DNA of 5,876 bases from JBLHKW01 sp047618565 (GTDB lineage Bacteria; Planctomycetota; UBA1135; GCA-002686595). Where the stretch lies: assembly GCA_047618565.1 (NCBI GenBank), contig JBLHKW010000233.1, positions 1-5,876 on the forward strand, written 5' to 3'. The first letter of the stretch is position 1; each line of letters begins with the position of its first letter. The notes beneath the pieces were generated by a model. That model saw only the letters and a program-made list of their open reading frames with translations. It was not told where the DNA came from and ran no database searches. The translations under genes were made by a program, and so were the position numbers. Of this stretch, positions 1 to 5,876 are shown piece after piece.

Positions 1-378
1 CTCGGTGGCTACGAAGGGACGCCCCTCGCGCGTCCAGCGCTGCGCAGGATGACGGTCGTCTGGTCCCTGCTCGCACCCTTGCTGGTGCTCGGGCTGGCGA
101 TCGCCGGTGCTTCGAAGATGACCCTTCCGGGCGCCAGGCAGCTGCTGCTTCTGTTCTTCGCCTACTTCCTGGTGACCGCCTTGGTGGTCTCCATGTCGCG
201 CTTCCGCATGCCACTCATTCCGTTCTGCATCGTGCTCGCGGCGGGCGCTCTGGATCGGCGCGCCCTGAACCGGCCCCTGAGCGTCGCGCTCGGGCTGTGC
301 TTGCTGTTCGGCCTCTGGTGGATCGATCTACCCCTGGTGGCCGCCCTCGTGGGACAGGCCTGGGGAGGCGCGTCTTGA
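1..378 (+). CDS. C-terminal part of a probable GT39/ArnT-like membrane glycosyltransferase (5' end outside window)
   Basis: The reading frame is open from base 1, so the 125 residues seen are the tail of a longer protein; the ATG at 49 is probably internal. At least three or four hydrophobic segments can be read (about residues 17-36, 44-66, 69-84 and 92-110 of the fragment). Between the second and third lies 'SRFRMP' (residues 66-71). A conserved S/R-FR-x-P turn before a late transmembrane helix is typical of the C-terminal region of GT39/PMT/ArnT-type enzymes, which transfer sugars from polyprenyl-phosphate donors on the periplasmic face. The catalytic N-terminal loops lie outside the window, so donor, acceptor and even catalytic activity cannot be judged. 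It ends in TGA at 376-378, overlapping the start of the next gene by four bases, which suggests co-translation. It could instead be another polytopic membrane protein, such as an O-antigen ligase-like one. Confidence 0.6.
   Translation, partial: LGGYEGTPLARPALRRMTVVWSLLAPLLVLGLAIAGASKMTLPGARQLLLLFFAYFLVTALVVSMSRFRMPLIPFCIVLAAGALDRRALNRPLSVALGLCLLFGLWWIDLPLVAALVGQAWGGAS
362..368 (+). promoter_or_regulatory. Ribosome binding site deciding the TTG start at 375
   Basis: GGGGAGG lies six bases before TTG 375, inside the last codons of the upstream glycosyltransferase. It is the best Shine-Dalgarno-like match in the window. It favours TTG 375 over the in-frame GTG at 297, which would add 26 residues of low-complexity, Arg/Gly-rich sequence in front of the membrane segment. 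Confidence 0.6.
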
Positions 379-920
379 CGGCCCGGACAAACCTTGGTTG
401 GCGGCTGCATGCCGTGCTTCTCGCGCTGCTCGTGTTGCAGGTCGGCGTGTGGGCCGTGCGTGACCGTTCCGATGAGCACCTGAAGGAACGCTGGGTGTCG
501 GGCAGCACCGACGAGCGCCTCGACGCGGCGCACGTCCTGCTGAACCGCGGCCCGGCTCCGGGCGAAGGCATGGGGCTCGGCTTCGCGGCCACGCTCCTGA
601 GTGAGGAGCCTGAGGCGCGCGTGCGGGCCCTCGCCTTCTGCAGCGACGTGTGCAAGCTCGCGCAGCCCATCGCCCAGCTGCGAGTTGTACTGGAGGGCCT
701 GGCGACGGGCCGGCCCGGGGGCCTGATTGACTTCATCTTGCAATGCCGCAAGGTCGGCGGCGTGGCGGTTGGCTCCAGCAGTGCGATGCGCCGCCGGGAA
801 CTGGCCTGGTACTATCGCGCACGCGAGGCCGACGTGTGGCCGGCGGGTGTGACGGAGGAGATCGACGAACACCTGGCGCCCTGGGTGGATGCCATTCGAA
901 CCTACCTGGGGGATTCGTGA
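375..920 (+). CDS. Hypothetical single-pass membrane protein, weakly HEAT-like
   Basis: I do not recognise this family. With the TTG start at 375 (good ribosome binding site, TTGA overlap with the upstream stop) the protein has 181 residues. A short basic N-terminus is followed by one hydrophobic helix (about residues 11-28) with no lipobox, so it looks like an uncleaved signal anchor with the rest in the periplasm. The soluble part is mainly helical. Two stretches, residues 46-58 (DERLDAAHVLLNR) and 78-89 (EPEARVRALAFC), resemble HEAT/Armadillo repeats with their charged-D/E then R-x-x-A-L pattern, but two weak repeats do not prove the fold. Cysteines are at 89, 93 and 124; a disulfide is possible. 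The C-terminus is acidic and helical. It sits between a glycosyltransferase and a sulfatase-like lipoprotein with overlaps at both ends, so a scaffold or accessory role for one of them is a reasonable guess only. Confidence 0.7.
   Translation: MTARTNLGWRLHAVLLALLVLQVGVWAVRDRSDEHLKERWVSGSTDERLDAAHVLLNRGPAPGEGMGLGFAATLLSEEPEARVRALAFCSDVCKLAQPIAQLRVVLEGLATGRPGGLIDFILQCRKVGGVAVGSSSAMRRRELAWYYRAREADVWPAGVTEEIDEHLAPWVDAIRTYLGDS
908..913 (+). promoter_or_regulatory. Ribosome binding site for the GTG start at 917
   Basis: GGGGGA lies three bases before GTG 917 and is contained in the last codons of the upstream gene. The spacing is short, but the GTGA start/stop overlap supports reinitiation by ribosomes finishing the upstream frame. 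Confidence 0.45.
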
Positions 921-2383
921 GGTTGCTCAGGTTTGCTCTCGCGGTGTATGGCGCTGGTCCCGCTCGCGGTCTGGTCAGCCTCTGCCTGGGAGCCGGGCTG
1001 CTCGCATGTGGTGGGCAAGATGCTGCGGGCGCCAGGGACGAGAACGTCCTGCTGGTCACGCTGGACACGACCCGTGCCGACCACCTGTCGTGCTACGGGT
1101 ACGGGGTGCACACGACGCCCGTAATCGACGAGCTGGCGCGGGACGGCGTGCGCTTCGAGCGGGCGTTGTCGTCGGCTGGACTGACGCCGATGGCGCACGC
1201 GTCGATCCTGACGGGGCTGCACAGTCACAGACACGGTCTGCGCATCTTCCATGGCGACGGCGCGGGCTTCCGCCTGGCCGACTCCGCGACCACCCTGGCC
1301 GAGCGTCTGCGCGACAACGGCTGGCAGACAGCTGCCCGCGTCAGCGCGTACCCGGCCAGCCAGGTCTTTGGCCTCGACCAGGGCTTCGAAAGCTTCGAGA
1401 CCGGCATCGACTACGAGAACCTGGACCTGGCCGAGAAGCCGGACCAGGACTCCCTGCTGCTCGACGGGCGCAGCAACAACCTGCAGCGTCGTTCGGATGC
1501 CACGGTCGACGATGCCCTCGAGTGGCTCGCCGGGGCGGCCCCCGTGGACGCTCCCTGGTTTCTCTGGGTGCATCTCTTCGACGCCCACGACTACACCCTC
1601 GTGCCGCCGGAGTCCGAGGTGCAGCGCTTCGGAATAAGCTACGACCAGGACGTGCAGCCGCGCGATGCCTTCTGGAACCAGAAGATCTACGATCCCGAGA
1701 TCGCATTCATGGATCAGCAGCTGGGCCGGCTCTTCGACTCGCTGCGGGAATCCGGTGAATGGGAGCGCACGCTCGTGATCGTGACCGCGGACCACGGCGA
1801 GGGCCTGGAGGATGGATGGCGTCGACACAAGTGGGCCAAGCACCGCCTGCTCTACGACTGGTGTCTGCGGGTGCCGCTGATCATCCGGCTCCCGGGACAG
1901 GTCGGCGGCCTGGTGCTCGACCAGCAGGTGCGCACGCTCGACATCCCGGCCACGGTCCTGGAGCGGCTTGGCCTCGAGGGTCTGGGCGGTGAGGGCGTGA
2001 GCCTGCTGCCCGACATGCACGGCACGCCCTGCGCGCCGCGCATGGCATTCGCCGAGGCCCTGAACCTGCTCGATGAGCACGCGCCGGAGAAGGGCTTGCC
2101 GCCGACGACCGAGGACAACCTGTTCTGTGTCAGCGACGGGCGCTGGAAGCTGATCTGGCATGCCGAGAAACCCGAAAACCACGAGCTCTTCGACCTCGAG
2201 ACGGACCCTCAGGAGCTGCACAACCTGGCCTCCAGCCGGACGGATCAGCTCGATCGCCTCGCAGACCTGCTGCGCGATGCCGGGGTGTTCCGCATCGTGA
2301 AGCCCGAGCCTGGTGACCTTGGCAGCGGCCCCGAGGCGGGTGCGCTACACGCCCTGGGGTACGGGGGCGCCAAAGATGACTAG
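917..2383 (+). CDS. Sulfatase/alkaline phosphatase superfamily lipoprotein with Thr at the nucleophile position
   Basis: From GTG 917 the product has 488 residues. The frame is open upstream to 743, but that extension lies inside the preceding gene and the GTGA overlap marks the likely start. Residues 18-31 form a lipoprotein signal ending in the lipobox LLAC (Cys31), so the mature protein should be lipid-anchored facing the periplasm. The sulfatase fold follows: LVTLDTTRADHL (residues 46-57, metal ligand Asp50), the nucleophile block TPMAHASILTG (90-100), TADHGE (290-295, metal ligands Asp291 and His292), KHRLLYDWCLRVPLII (308-323), and the C-terminal FDLETDPQELHNL (425-437), typical of this superfamily. 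In true sulfatases the block reads C/S-x-P-x-R and the Cys/Ser becomes formylglycine; here Thr90 and His94 replace the Cys/Ser and Arg. Thr nucleophiles are known in related phosphoethanolamine transferases and LtaS, so phosphoester or phosphotransfer chemistry is more likely than sulfate release. The substrate is unknown. Confidence 0.85.
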   Translation: MRLLRFALAVYGAGPARGLVSLCLGAGLLACGGQDAAGARDENVLLVTLDTTRADHLSCYGYGVHTTPVIDELARDGVRFERALSSAGLTPMAHASILTGLHSHRHGLRIFHGDGAGFRLADSATTLAERLRDNGWQTAARVSAYPASQVFGLDQGFESFETGIDYENLDLAEKPDQDSLLLDGRSNNLQRRSDATVDDALEWLAGAAPVDAPWFLWVHLFDAHDYTLVPPESEVQRFGISYDQDVQPRDAFWNQKIYDPEIAFMDQQLGRLFDSLRESGEWERTLVIVTADHGEGLEDGWRRHKWAKHRLLYDWCLRVPLIIRLPGQVGGLVLDQQVRTLDIPATVLERLGLEGLGGEGVSLLPDMHGTPCAPRMAFAEALNLLDEHAPEKGLPPTTEDNLFCVSDGRWKLIWHAEKPENHELFDLETDPQELHNLASSRTDQLDRLADLLRDAGVFRIVKPEPGDLGSGPEAGALHALGYGGAKDD

Positions 2384-2531
2384 CACCGTGCGCGGCGAGG
2401 CGCGCAGTGTGCGATCCTGCACGTCGCGCCCAGGACACCCCCCCCATCACGTCCCACGCGCCGCGTCCTGCCATGGAACCATTCTTGCTACTGCGCTGAC
2501 CATGGATTCGAGTTCGACCCCGCTCTTACAG
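2384..2531 (+). other. Intergenic gap between the sulfatase-like and DUF1573 genes
   Basis: These 148 bases break the overlapping gene chain, so the next gene may have its own promoter, but I see no convincing sigma70-type boxes. A short inverted repeat (TGCGC at 2389-2393 with GCGCA at 2402-2406) lacks a T-run and is too weak to call a terminator. A run of eight C lies at 2438-2445. An in-frame ATG at 2502 could extend the following gene by ten residues. Confidence 0.5.
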
Positions 2532-3683
2532 ATGCACTGCCGCCACCTTGCCCTGATCGTCAGCCTTTGCGTTCTCATCGGTTGTGGGAAACGGCCGTCC
2601 CAGGCCGAGGGCCATGAACCCGGTCTCGTGGTCGTGACCGAGACTCCGGTCCCGTTCCCCAACGATCACGATTTTGGCAAGGTGCGCTTTGGCCGCCGGG
2701 TTGAACACACCTTCGTGTTGCACAACGGCGACCCGGAGCCGGTGACCATCCGCTCCCTTCAGCTGGCCTGTCATTGCACACAGGTAGGCGCCGTCGTGGT
2801 GCATACCCCGGACGGGCGTGAGATCGTCGGCGCCACGGCGCGCGAGCCCGAGATCGTCGTGGTGCCGCCGGGAGCCGAACTCCACCTGACGCTCGCCGTG
2901 GACACCGGCATCCTGCTCATACCCAACGCGGACAAGCTGTCGATCGTGCGCATGCGCACCAGTTCGGAGAGCACGCCCTTCGTAACCTTCCAGTTGAAGG
3001 TCACGGCGCAGAAACTCTTCCAGGTCTCTCCCGCTGAGGTGCGCATGGACGAAGTGCCGCTCAATTACGGGCAGACCACGGTCGTGCGCGTCCTGCGCGG
3101 CAAGTCGTCCTTCGTGGGCGACATCATCGGTGTGGCGTCGCAGGGCAAGTTCGTGCAGGTCGCGATCGATAAGGATTTCCACTTCGAGGATCCTGTCTGG
3201 ACCCTGACCCTGACGGTCCCACCGGGCAGCGCAACGGGCCCTTTCCGTGATCGCATCGTGCTGAAGACCACGGACGATGAGGGGAACGACGACGAGGCGC
3301 TGCAGCGTGAGCTCCCCATCCCGATCCATGGCCACTATGTCGAGGACGTGCGCCTCTACCCGCGCGTGTTCACGTTCGGGCGCGTGTTACAGGGCCAGGC
3401 GGGCCTGATCGACGCCTACCTGAGGACGCTGGTGCCCGGAGCGCGCATCGATGTGCTGGAGACCGAGGTCCTCGGGCCGGCCGCCGAGCACATCACGGTC
3501 GAGTGCAAGCCGCGCGCGGAGGACTCGACAGGACGTAGTCCGGTCTGGGACGTCTTCATCTCCGCCGACGCAAAGATGCCCCTGGGCAAGTTCGAGGGTC
3601 AGGTGCGCTTCCTGCTCGACGACAGCCAGCATCCCGTGATCGAGCGACCCTTCCGCGGAGAAGTGGTCTCGGCGGACGGTTAG
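2532..3683 (+). CDS. DUF1573 lipoprotein with three Ig-like domains
   Basis: From ATG 2532 the product has 383 residues and begins with a short, well-formed lipoprotein signal (hydrophobic residues 6-17, lipobox LIGC, Cys18). The in-frame ATG at 2502 would add ten residues (MDSSSTPLLQ) in front of the basic residues. Neither start has a good ribosome binding site; 2532 is preferred because it gives the more typical signal peptide. Residues 46-83 carry the DUF1573 signature: 'HDFGKVRFG', then 'HTFVLHNGD', then 'CHCTQ' with Cys80 and Cys82. DUF1573 is an Ig-like beta-sandwich domain common in exported proteins of Planctomycetota and Bacteroidota, of unknown function. Two further domains of similar layout can be inferred: about 161-269, ending in 'IPIHGHYV', and about 272-379, beginning 'LYPRVFTFGRVLQG'. 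No catalytic residues are evident, so a structural or binding role at the cell surface is likely. It converges with tyrS, 22 bases away. Confidence 0.85.
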   Translation: MHCRHLALIVSLCVLIGCGKRPSQAEGHEPGLVVVTETPVPFPNDHDFGKVRFGRRVEHTFVLHNGDPEPVTIRSLQLACHCTQVGAVVVHTPDGREIVGATAREPEIVVVPPGAELHLTLAVDTGILLIPNADKLSIVRMRTSSESTPFVTFQLKVTAQKLFQVSPAEVRMDEVPLNYGQTTVVRVLRGKSSFVGDIIGVASQGKFVQVAIDKDFHFEDPVWTLTLTVPPGSATGPFRDRIVLKTTDDEGNDDEALQRELPIPIHGHYVEDVRLYPRVFTFGRVLQGQAGLIDAYLRTLVPGARIDVLETEVLGPAAEHITVECKPRAEDSTGRSPVWDVFISADAKMPLGKFEGQVRFLLDDSQHPVIERPFRGEVVSADG

Positions 3684-3693
3684 TGAGCCGAGA
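3667..3693. terminator. Possible hairpin between the convergent DUF1573 and tyrS genes
   Basis: TCTCGGC (3667-3673) and GCCGAGA (3687-3693) are a perfect seven-base inverted repeat with a 13-base loop that contains the TAG stop of the DUF1573 gene. An overlapping alternative pairs GCGGAC (3672-3677) with GTCCGC (3694-3699). It lies where both convergent transcripts end, but neither strand has a T-run after the stem, so intrinsic termination would be weak. Confidence 0.3.
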
Positions 3694-3705
3694 GTCCGCG
3701 GAGCG

Positions 3706-4923
3706 TCAGTTCTTGATGCGCGTGAAACGGCGTTTTCCGACCTGAACCAGCAGGGGCTGCGCCGGGCGCTGGATGGCCTGCATCGGATCGCGCACCACCT
3801 CGCCGTCGAGGCGCACGCCGCCCTGATCCACGACTCGTCGCGCTTCCGACGTGCTCTTGGTCAGTCCTAGATCACGGAGCAGGTTCGCGAGCGGCAAGGA
3901 ATCTGTCTCAGCGGGCCAGTCCTTCTCCGGCAGGTCGTCCGGGATCTGCTTGTCGCGCACCTCGCGGTCAAAGGCCGCGCCGGCCTCGCTGGCCGCTTCT
4001 GCGCCGTGGTAGAAGGCGGTCACCTCGCGTGCCAGGCGCACCTTGGCCTCGCGCGGATGGCCCGAAAGCAGAGCATCCATTTCCGCCTGGGGGATGCGCG
4101 TCAGCAGGGTGAACCACGAGGCCATGACCTCGTCGTCGATGCGCATGCTCTCGAAGTACATGTCGCGCGCGCTCGCGGTCAGTCCGATCGCATTGCCGTA
4201 GGACTTGCTCATCTTGCGTCCATCGAGGCCGTTGATCAGGGGCGTCGTCAGGCAGATCTGCGGGCGTTGCCCTTCCTGCTCCTGCAGGCGCCGACCGACG
4301 AGCAGGTTGAAGAGCTGATCCGTGCCACCGAACTCGAGGTCAGCGCTGACCTGTACCGAGTCCCAGCCCTGCATCAACGGGTACAGGAACTCGTGGATTC
4401 CGATCGGCTCCTGGGCCTGCATACGCTCCTGGAACGTGTCGCGCTCGATCATCTGCGCCACGGTCATGCGCGAGGTCAGCTTGAGGACATCCTCGAAGCC
4501 CATGGCGTCGAACCACTCGGAGTTGCGCCGCACCTCGGTACGCTCCATGTCGAGGATCTTGGCGGCCTGGTCCGTGTAGGTGAGCAGGTTCTCGTCGACC
4601 TGCGCGCGCGAGAGTTGCGGGCGCAGCTTGTTGCGTCCGCTCGGGTCCCCGACCATGGCGGTTGCGTCCCCCACAATCAGGACGATCGTGTGGCCAAACT
4701 GCTGTTGCAGATCGCGCAGCTTCATCAGCGGGATCGAATGCCCGATGTGCAGGTCCGCGGAGGACGGGTCCATCCCGAACTTGATGCGCAGGGGCTCGCC
4801 TGACTTCAGGGAACTCCCGATGCGTTCGCGCAGGTCCTTCTCGTCGATGAGGTCGACTGCCCCGCGCCGGAAGACGTCCATCTGGGCGTCGATGGCCTTG
4901 CTGTGCTGCGTTTCAGGAGTCAT
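3706..4923 (-). CDS. tyrS: Tyrosyl-tRNA synthetase
   Basis: This class I aminoacyl-tRNA synthetase activates tyrosine with ATP and charges tRNA-Tyr in the cytoplasm. The 405-residue product is complete and near the usual family length of 400-425. It shows the HIGH motif at residues 59-62 (DLHIGH), KMSKS at 237-241 (DGRKMSKSYGN), the tyrosine-pocket pattern YPLMQGWDS at 181-189 (Tyr181, Gln185, Asp188) and ADLEFGGTDQ at 194-203. A C-terminal S4 RNA-binding domain spans about residues 343-402. The 'IGDPSGR'-like VGDPSGR at 91-97 and the overall sequence resemble the TyrZ-like branch of bacterial TyrRS. ATG at 4923 is chosen because the family's N-terminal helix starts just after it; the frame stays open upstream to 5346 but runs into the divergent gene. 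The ribosome binding site (TGGGG, a few bases upstream) is weak. No T-box leader fits in the 84-base upstream gap. Confidence 0.97.
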   Translation of the reverse strand: MTPETQHSKAIDAQMDVFRRGAVDLIDEKDLRERIGSSLKSGEPLRIKFGMDPSSADLHIGHSIPLMKLRDLQQQFGHTIVLIVGDATAMVGDPSGRNKLRPQLSRAQVDENLLTYTDQAAKILDMERTEVRRNSEWFDAMGFEDVLKLTSRMTVAQMIERDTFQERMQAQEPIGIHEFLYPLMQGWDSVQVSADLEFGGTDQLFNLLVGRRLQEQEGQRPQICLTTPLINGLDGRKMSKSYGNAIGLTASARDMYFESMRIDDEVMASWFTLLTRIPQAEMDALLSGHPREAKVRLAREVTAFYHGAEAASEAGAAFDREVRDKQIPDDLPEKDWPAETDSLPLANLLRDLGLTKSTSEARRVVDQGGVRLDGEVVRDPMQAIQRPAQPLLVQVGKRRFTRIKN

Positions 4924-5007
4924 GATCGCCCCATCTTGTACTAGACGGGAGCGGCCTGGGAAGGGCCTGCCCCCTGTCGCGCACCGGTTTTCATCGCACG
5001 AGGTTCC
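4924..5007. promoter_or_regulatory. Divergent intergenic region, presumed promoters for tyrS and the SGNH gene
   Basis: The 84 bases separate two divergently transcribed genes, so the tyrS promoter, and probably that of the SGNH gene, must lie here or within the opposite gene. I cannot identify convincing -35/-10 pairs on either strand; the only AT-richer patch is around 4934-4946. The call rests on gene arrangement only. Confidence 0.4.
5000..5003 (+). promoter_or_regulatory. Ribosome binding site for the SGNH gene
   Basis: GAGG lies four bases before ATG 5008. It is short, but it is the only purine-rich match here and agrees with the start that gives a basic N-terminus followed by a membrane helix. 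Confidence 0.45.
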
Positions 5008-5876
5008 ATGGCCGGCCGTTTCCGCTCGTATCTCAAGGACCTCTGTCTCGGCCTGGCGCTGACCCTGGCTCTGGCGCTTGGCCTGGAGGGTCTCCTGCGT
5101 GCATGTGGGCCTGCGCTGCCAGCCCCCGAGCTGTCCCGTGGCTTCGATGCCCGTGCGAGCTACCTCGTTCCTGACCCGGACTGCGCGGGCGGCTTTCGCA
5201 CACAGTTCTCGGAGGGCCGGTCCGCCGAACGGCGCATTCCCCCCAGGGACGTACGCACGCGCGTGCTGCTCCTCGGCGGCTCGAACACCGCCGGTCTCTC
5301 GTCGTCGACCCTGGAGCAGCTGCTCGATGCCGGTCCCCGGGACCACGAAGTGATCAACCTGGGCCGGGTAGGCTACGGCAGCGCACGCGTCGCGATCCTG
5401 GCGGAGCAGGCGCTGGAGCTACTGGACCCGGACATCCTGTTCGTCTACTCGGGCCACAACGAGTTCGTCGAGCGCAGCTTCCGCATGGACCTGGGCCCGA
5501 CGTGGATCAGGTCCCTGCGCAGCCTGGCAGGCAGGAGTCTGCTACTACGTTCGGTGACCGACGCCCTGGCGCCGGCCGCTTCACTCGGCGCAGGCCGTCG
5601 CCCGGAGGCGTGGAGCATGGAGTACGCCAAGTTCAAGGGCATCACCTACGACGAGACCCTGGTGGTCCTGGAGCTGTACCGCGAGAACCTGCGCGCGATC
5701 TGCAGCGCCGCGGCGCGGCACGGTGTTCCGGTGTTGCTGAGTACCGTGATCCACAACCTGTACTCCGCGCCTTTCGAGTCGAGTCTTCCGCCCAGCATGG
5801 ACCCTGCGCAGGTGCGCGAGTTCGATGCGCAACACGCATCCGCAATTGCCGCACGCCCGGACTTCCTGGCCCCGCT
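5008..5876 (+). CDS. SGNH/GDSL-like hydrolase family protein, membrane-anchored (3' end outside window)
   Basis: The frame opens at ATG 5008 and runs off the window after 289 codons, so the C-terminus is missing. A basic N-terminus (MAGRFRSYLK) precedes a Leu/Ala-rich helix at about residues 12-31, consistent with a signal anchor and a periplasmic domain. The SGNH blocks follow in order: VLLLGGSNTAG (86-96, candidate nucleophile Ser92), VINLGRVGYGSARV (115-128, block II around Gly119) and LFVYSGHNEF (144-153, block III with Asn151). The 'GGSxTAG' plus 'GHNEF' combination matches a family frequent in Planctomycetota and Myxococcota, some members of which carry TPR repeats near the C-terminus; whether this one does cannot be seen. 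SGNH enzymes cleave esters, for example acetyl groups on glycans, but the substrate here is unknown. The C-terminal catalytic His block is not in the window, so activity is unverified. Confidence 0.85.
   Translation, partial: MAGRFRSYLKDLCLGLALTLALALGLEGLLRACGPALPAPELSRGFDARASYLVPDPDCAGGFRTQFSEGRSAERRIPPRDVRTRVLLLGGSNTAGLSSSTLEQLLDAGPRDHEVINLGRVGYGSARVAILAEQALELLDPDILFVYSGHNEFVERSFRMDLGPTWIRSLRSLAGRSLLLRSVTDALAPAASLGAGRRPEAWSMEYAKFKGITYDETLVVLELYRENLRAICSAAARHGVPVLLSTVIHNLYSAPFESSLPPSMDPAQVREFDAQHASAIAARPDFLAP

Noticed and set aside
162..872. 236-residue open frame on the minus strand
   Set aside because: It crosses two well-supported plus-strand genes with overlapping stop/start and ribosome sites, and its translation is Arg/Ala/His-rich without domain features.
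902..2221. 439-residue open frame on the minus strand
   Set aside because: It is wholly antisense to the sulfatase-like gene, which has clear family motifs. Long antisense frames are expected in GC-rich coding DNA, and the translation shows no recognisable domain.
2389..2406. Short GC-rich inverted repeat after the sulfatase-like gene
   Set aside because: The five-base stem with an eight-base loop and no T-run is common by chance in this composition, so it was not called a terminator.
2438..2445. Run of eight C as a possible phase-variation tract
   Set aside because: It lies about 90 bases before the next start with no promoter boxes around it and not inside a gene, so there is no support for a switch.
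4006..4803. 265-residue open frame on the plus strand
   Set aside because: It is antisense to tyrS, whose HIGH, KMSKS and tyrosine-pocket motifs are intact; the translation is low-complexity and matches no family I know.
4924..5346. N-terminal extension of the tyrS frame
   Set aside because: The added residues are antisense to the SGNH gene's N-terminal region, and TyrRS homology starts just after ATG 4923.
1..5876. Defence system, CRISPR array, mobile element or tRNA
   Set aside because: No direct repeats with spacers, transposase or integrase motifs, terminal inverted repeats or tRNA-like cloverleaf were seen; the content is envelope proteins plus tyrS.

Overview
The window is GC-rich bacterial DNA, nearly all of it coding. 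The gene repertoire points to Planctomycetota: a lipoprotein of the sulfatase/alkaline phosphatase superfamily, a three-domain DUF1573 lipoprotein, and an SGNH-type protein with a 'GHNEF' block. A GC-rich relative such as Myxococcota or Acidobacteriota cannot be excluded. The assignment is inference from protein families; there is no rRNA or other taxonomic marker apart from tyrS.

Left block (1-2383, + strand): three genes overlap start-to-stop and look like one translationally coupled transcript. They are the C-terminal membrane part of a probable GT39/ArnT-like glycosyltransferase (1-378, cut by the window edge), a 181-residue single-pass membrane protein of unknown function (375-920, TTG start), and a sulfatase-fold lipoprotein (917-2383, GTG start). 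The lipoprotein carries Thr instead of the formylglycine-forming Cys/Ser, so it is probably not a classical sulfatase. All three should sit at the membrane or in the periplasm. An envelope- or exopolymer-modifying role is reasonable but unproven.

Middle (2384-3705): a 148-base gap with no clear promoter or terminator is followed by a DUF1573 lipoprotein (2532-3683) built of three Ig-like domains. It ends convergently, 22 bases from the end of the next gene. An inverted repeat around its stop codon may act as a weak terminator.

Right block (3706-5876): a complete tyrosyl-tRNA synthetase gene (tyrS, minus strand, 405 residues, HIGH and KMSKS motifs intact) is divergent from an SGNH/GDSL-like, membrane-anchored protein (5008 to the window end, + strand, truncated). 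The 84 bases between them must hold the tyrS promoter and probably the SGNH promoter. The gap is too short for a T-box leader.

No tRNA, rRNA, CRISPR array, insertion sequence, attachment site or defence-like gene set was seen. The most interesting observations are the Thr-nucleophile 'sulfatase' and its coupled operon with an unrecognised membrane protein.
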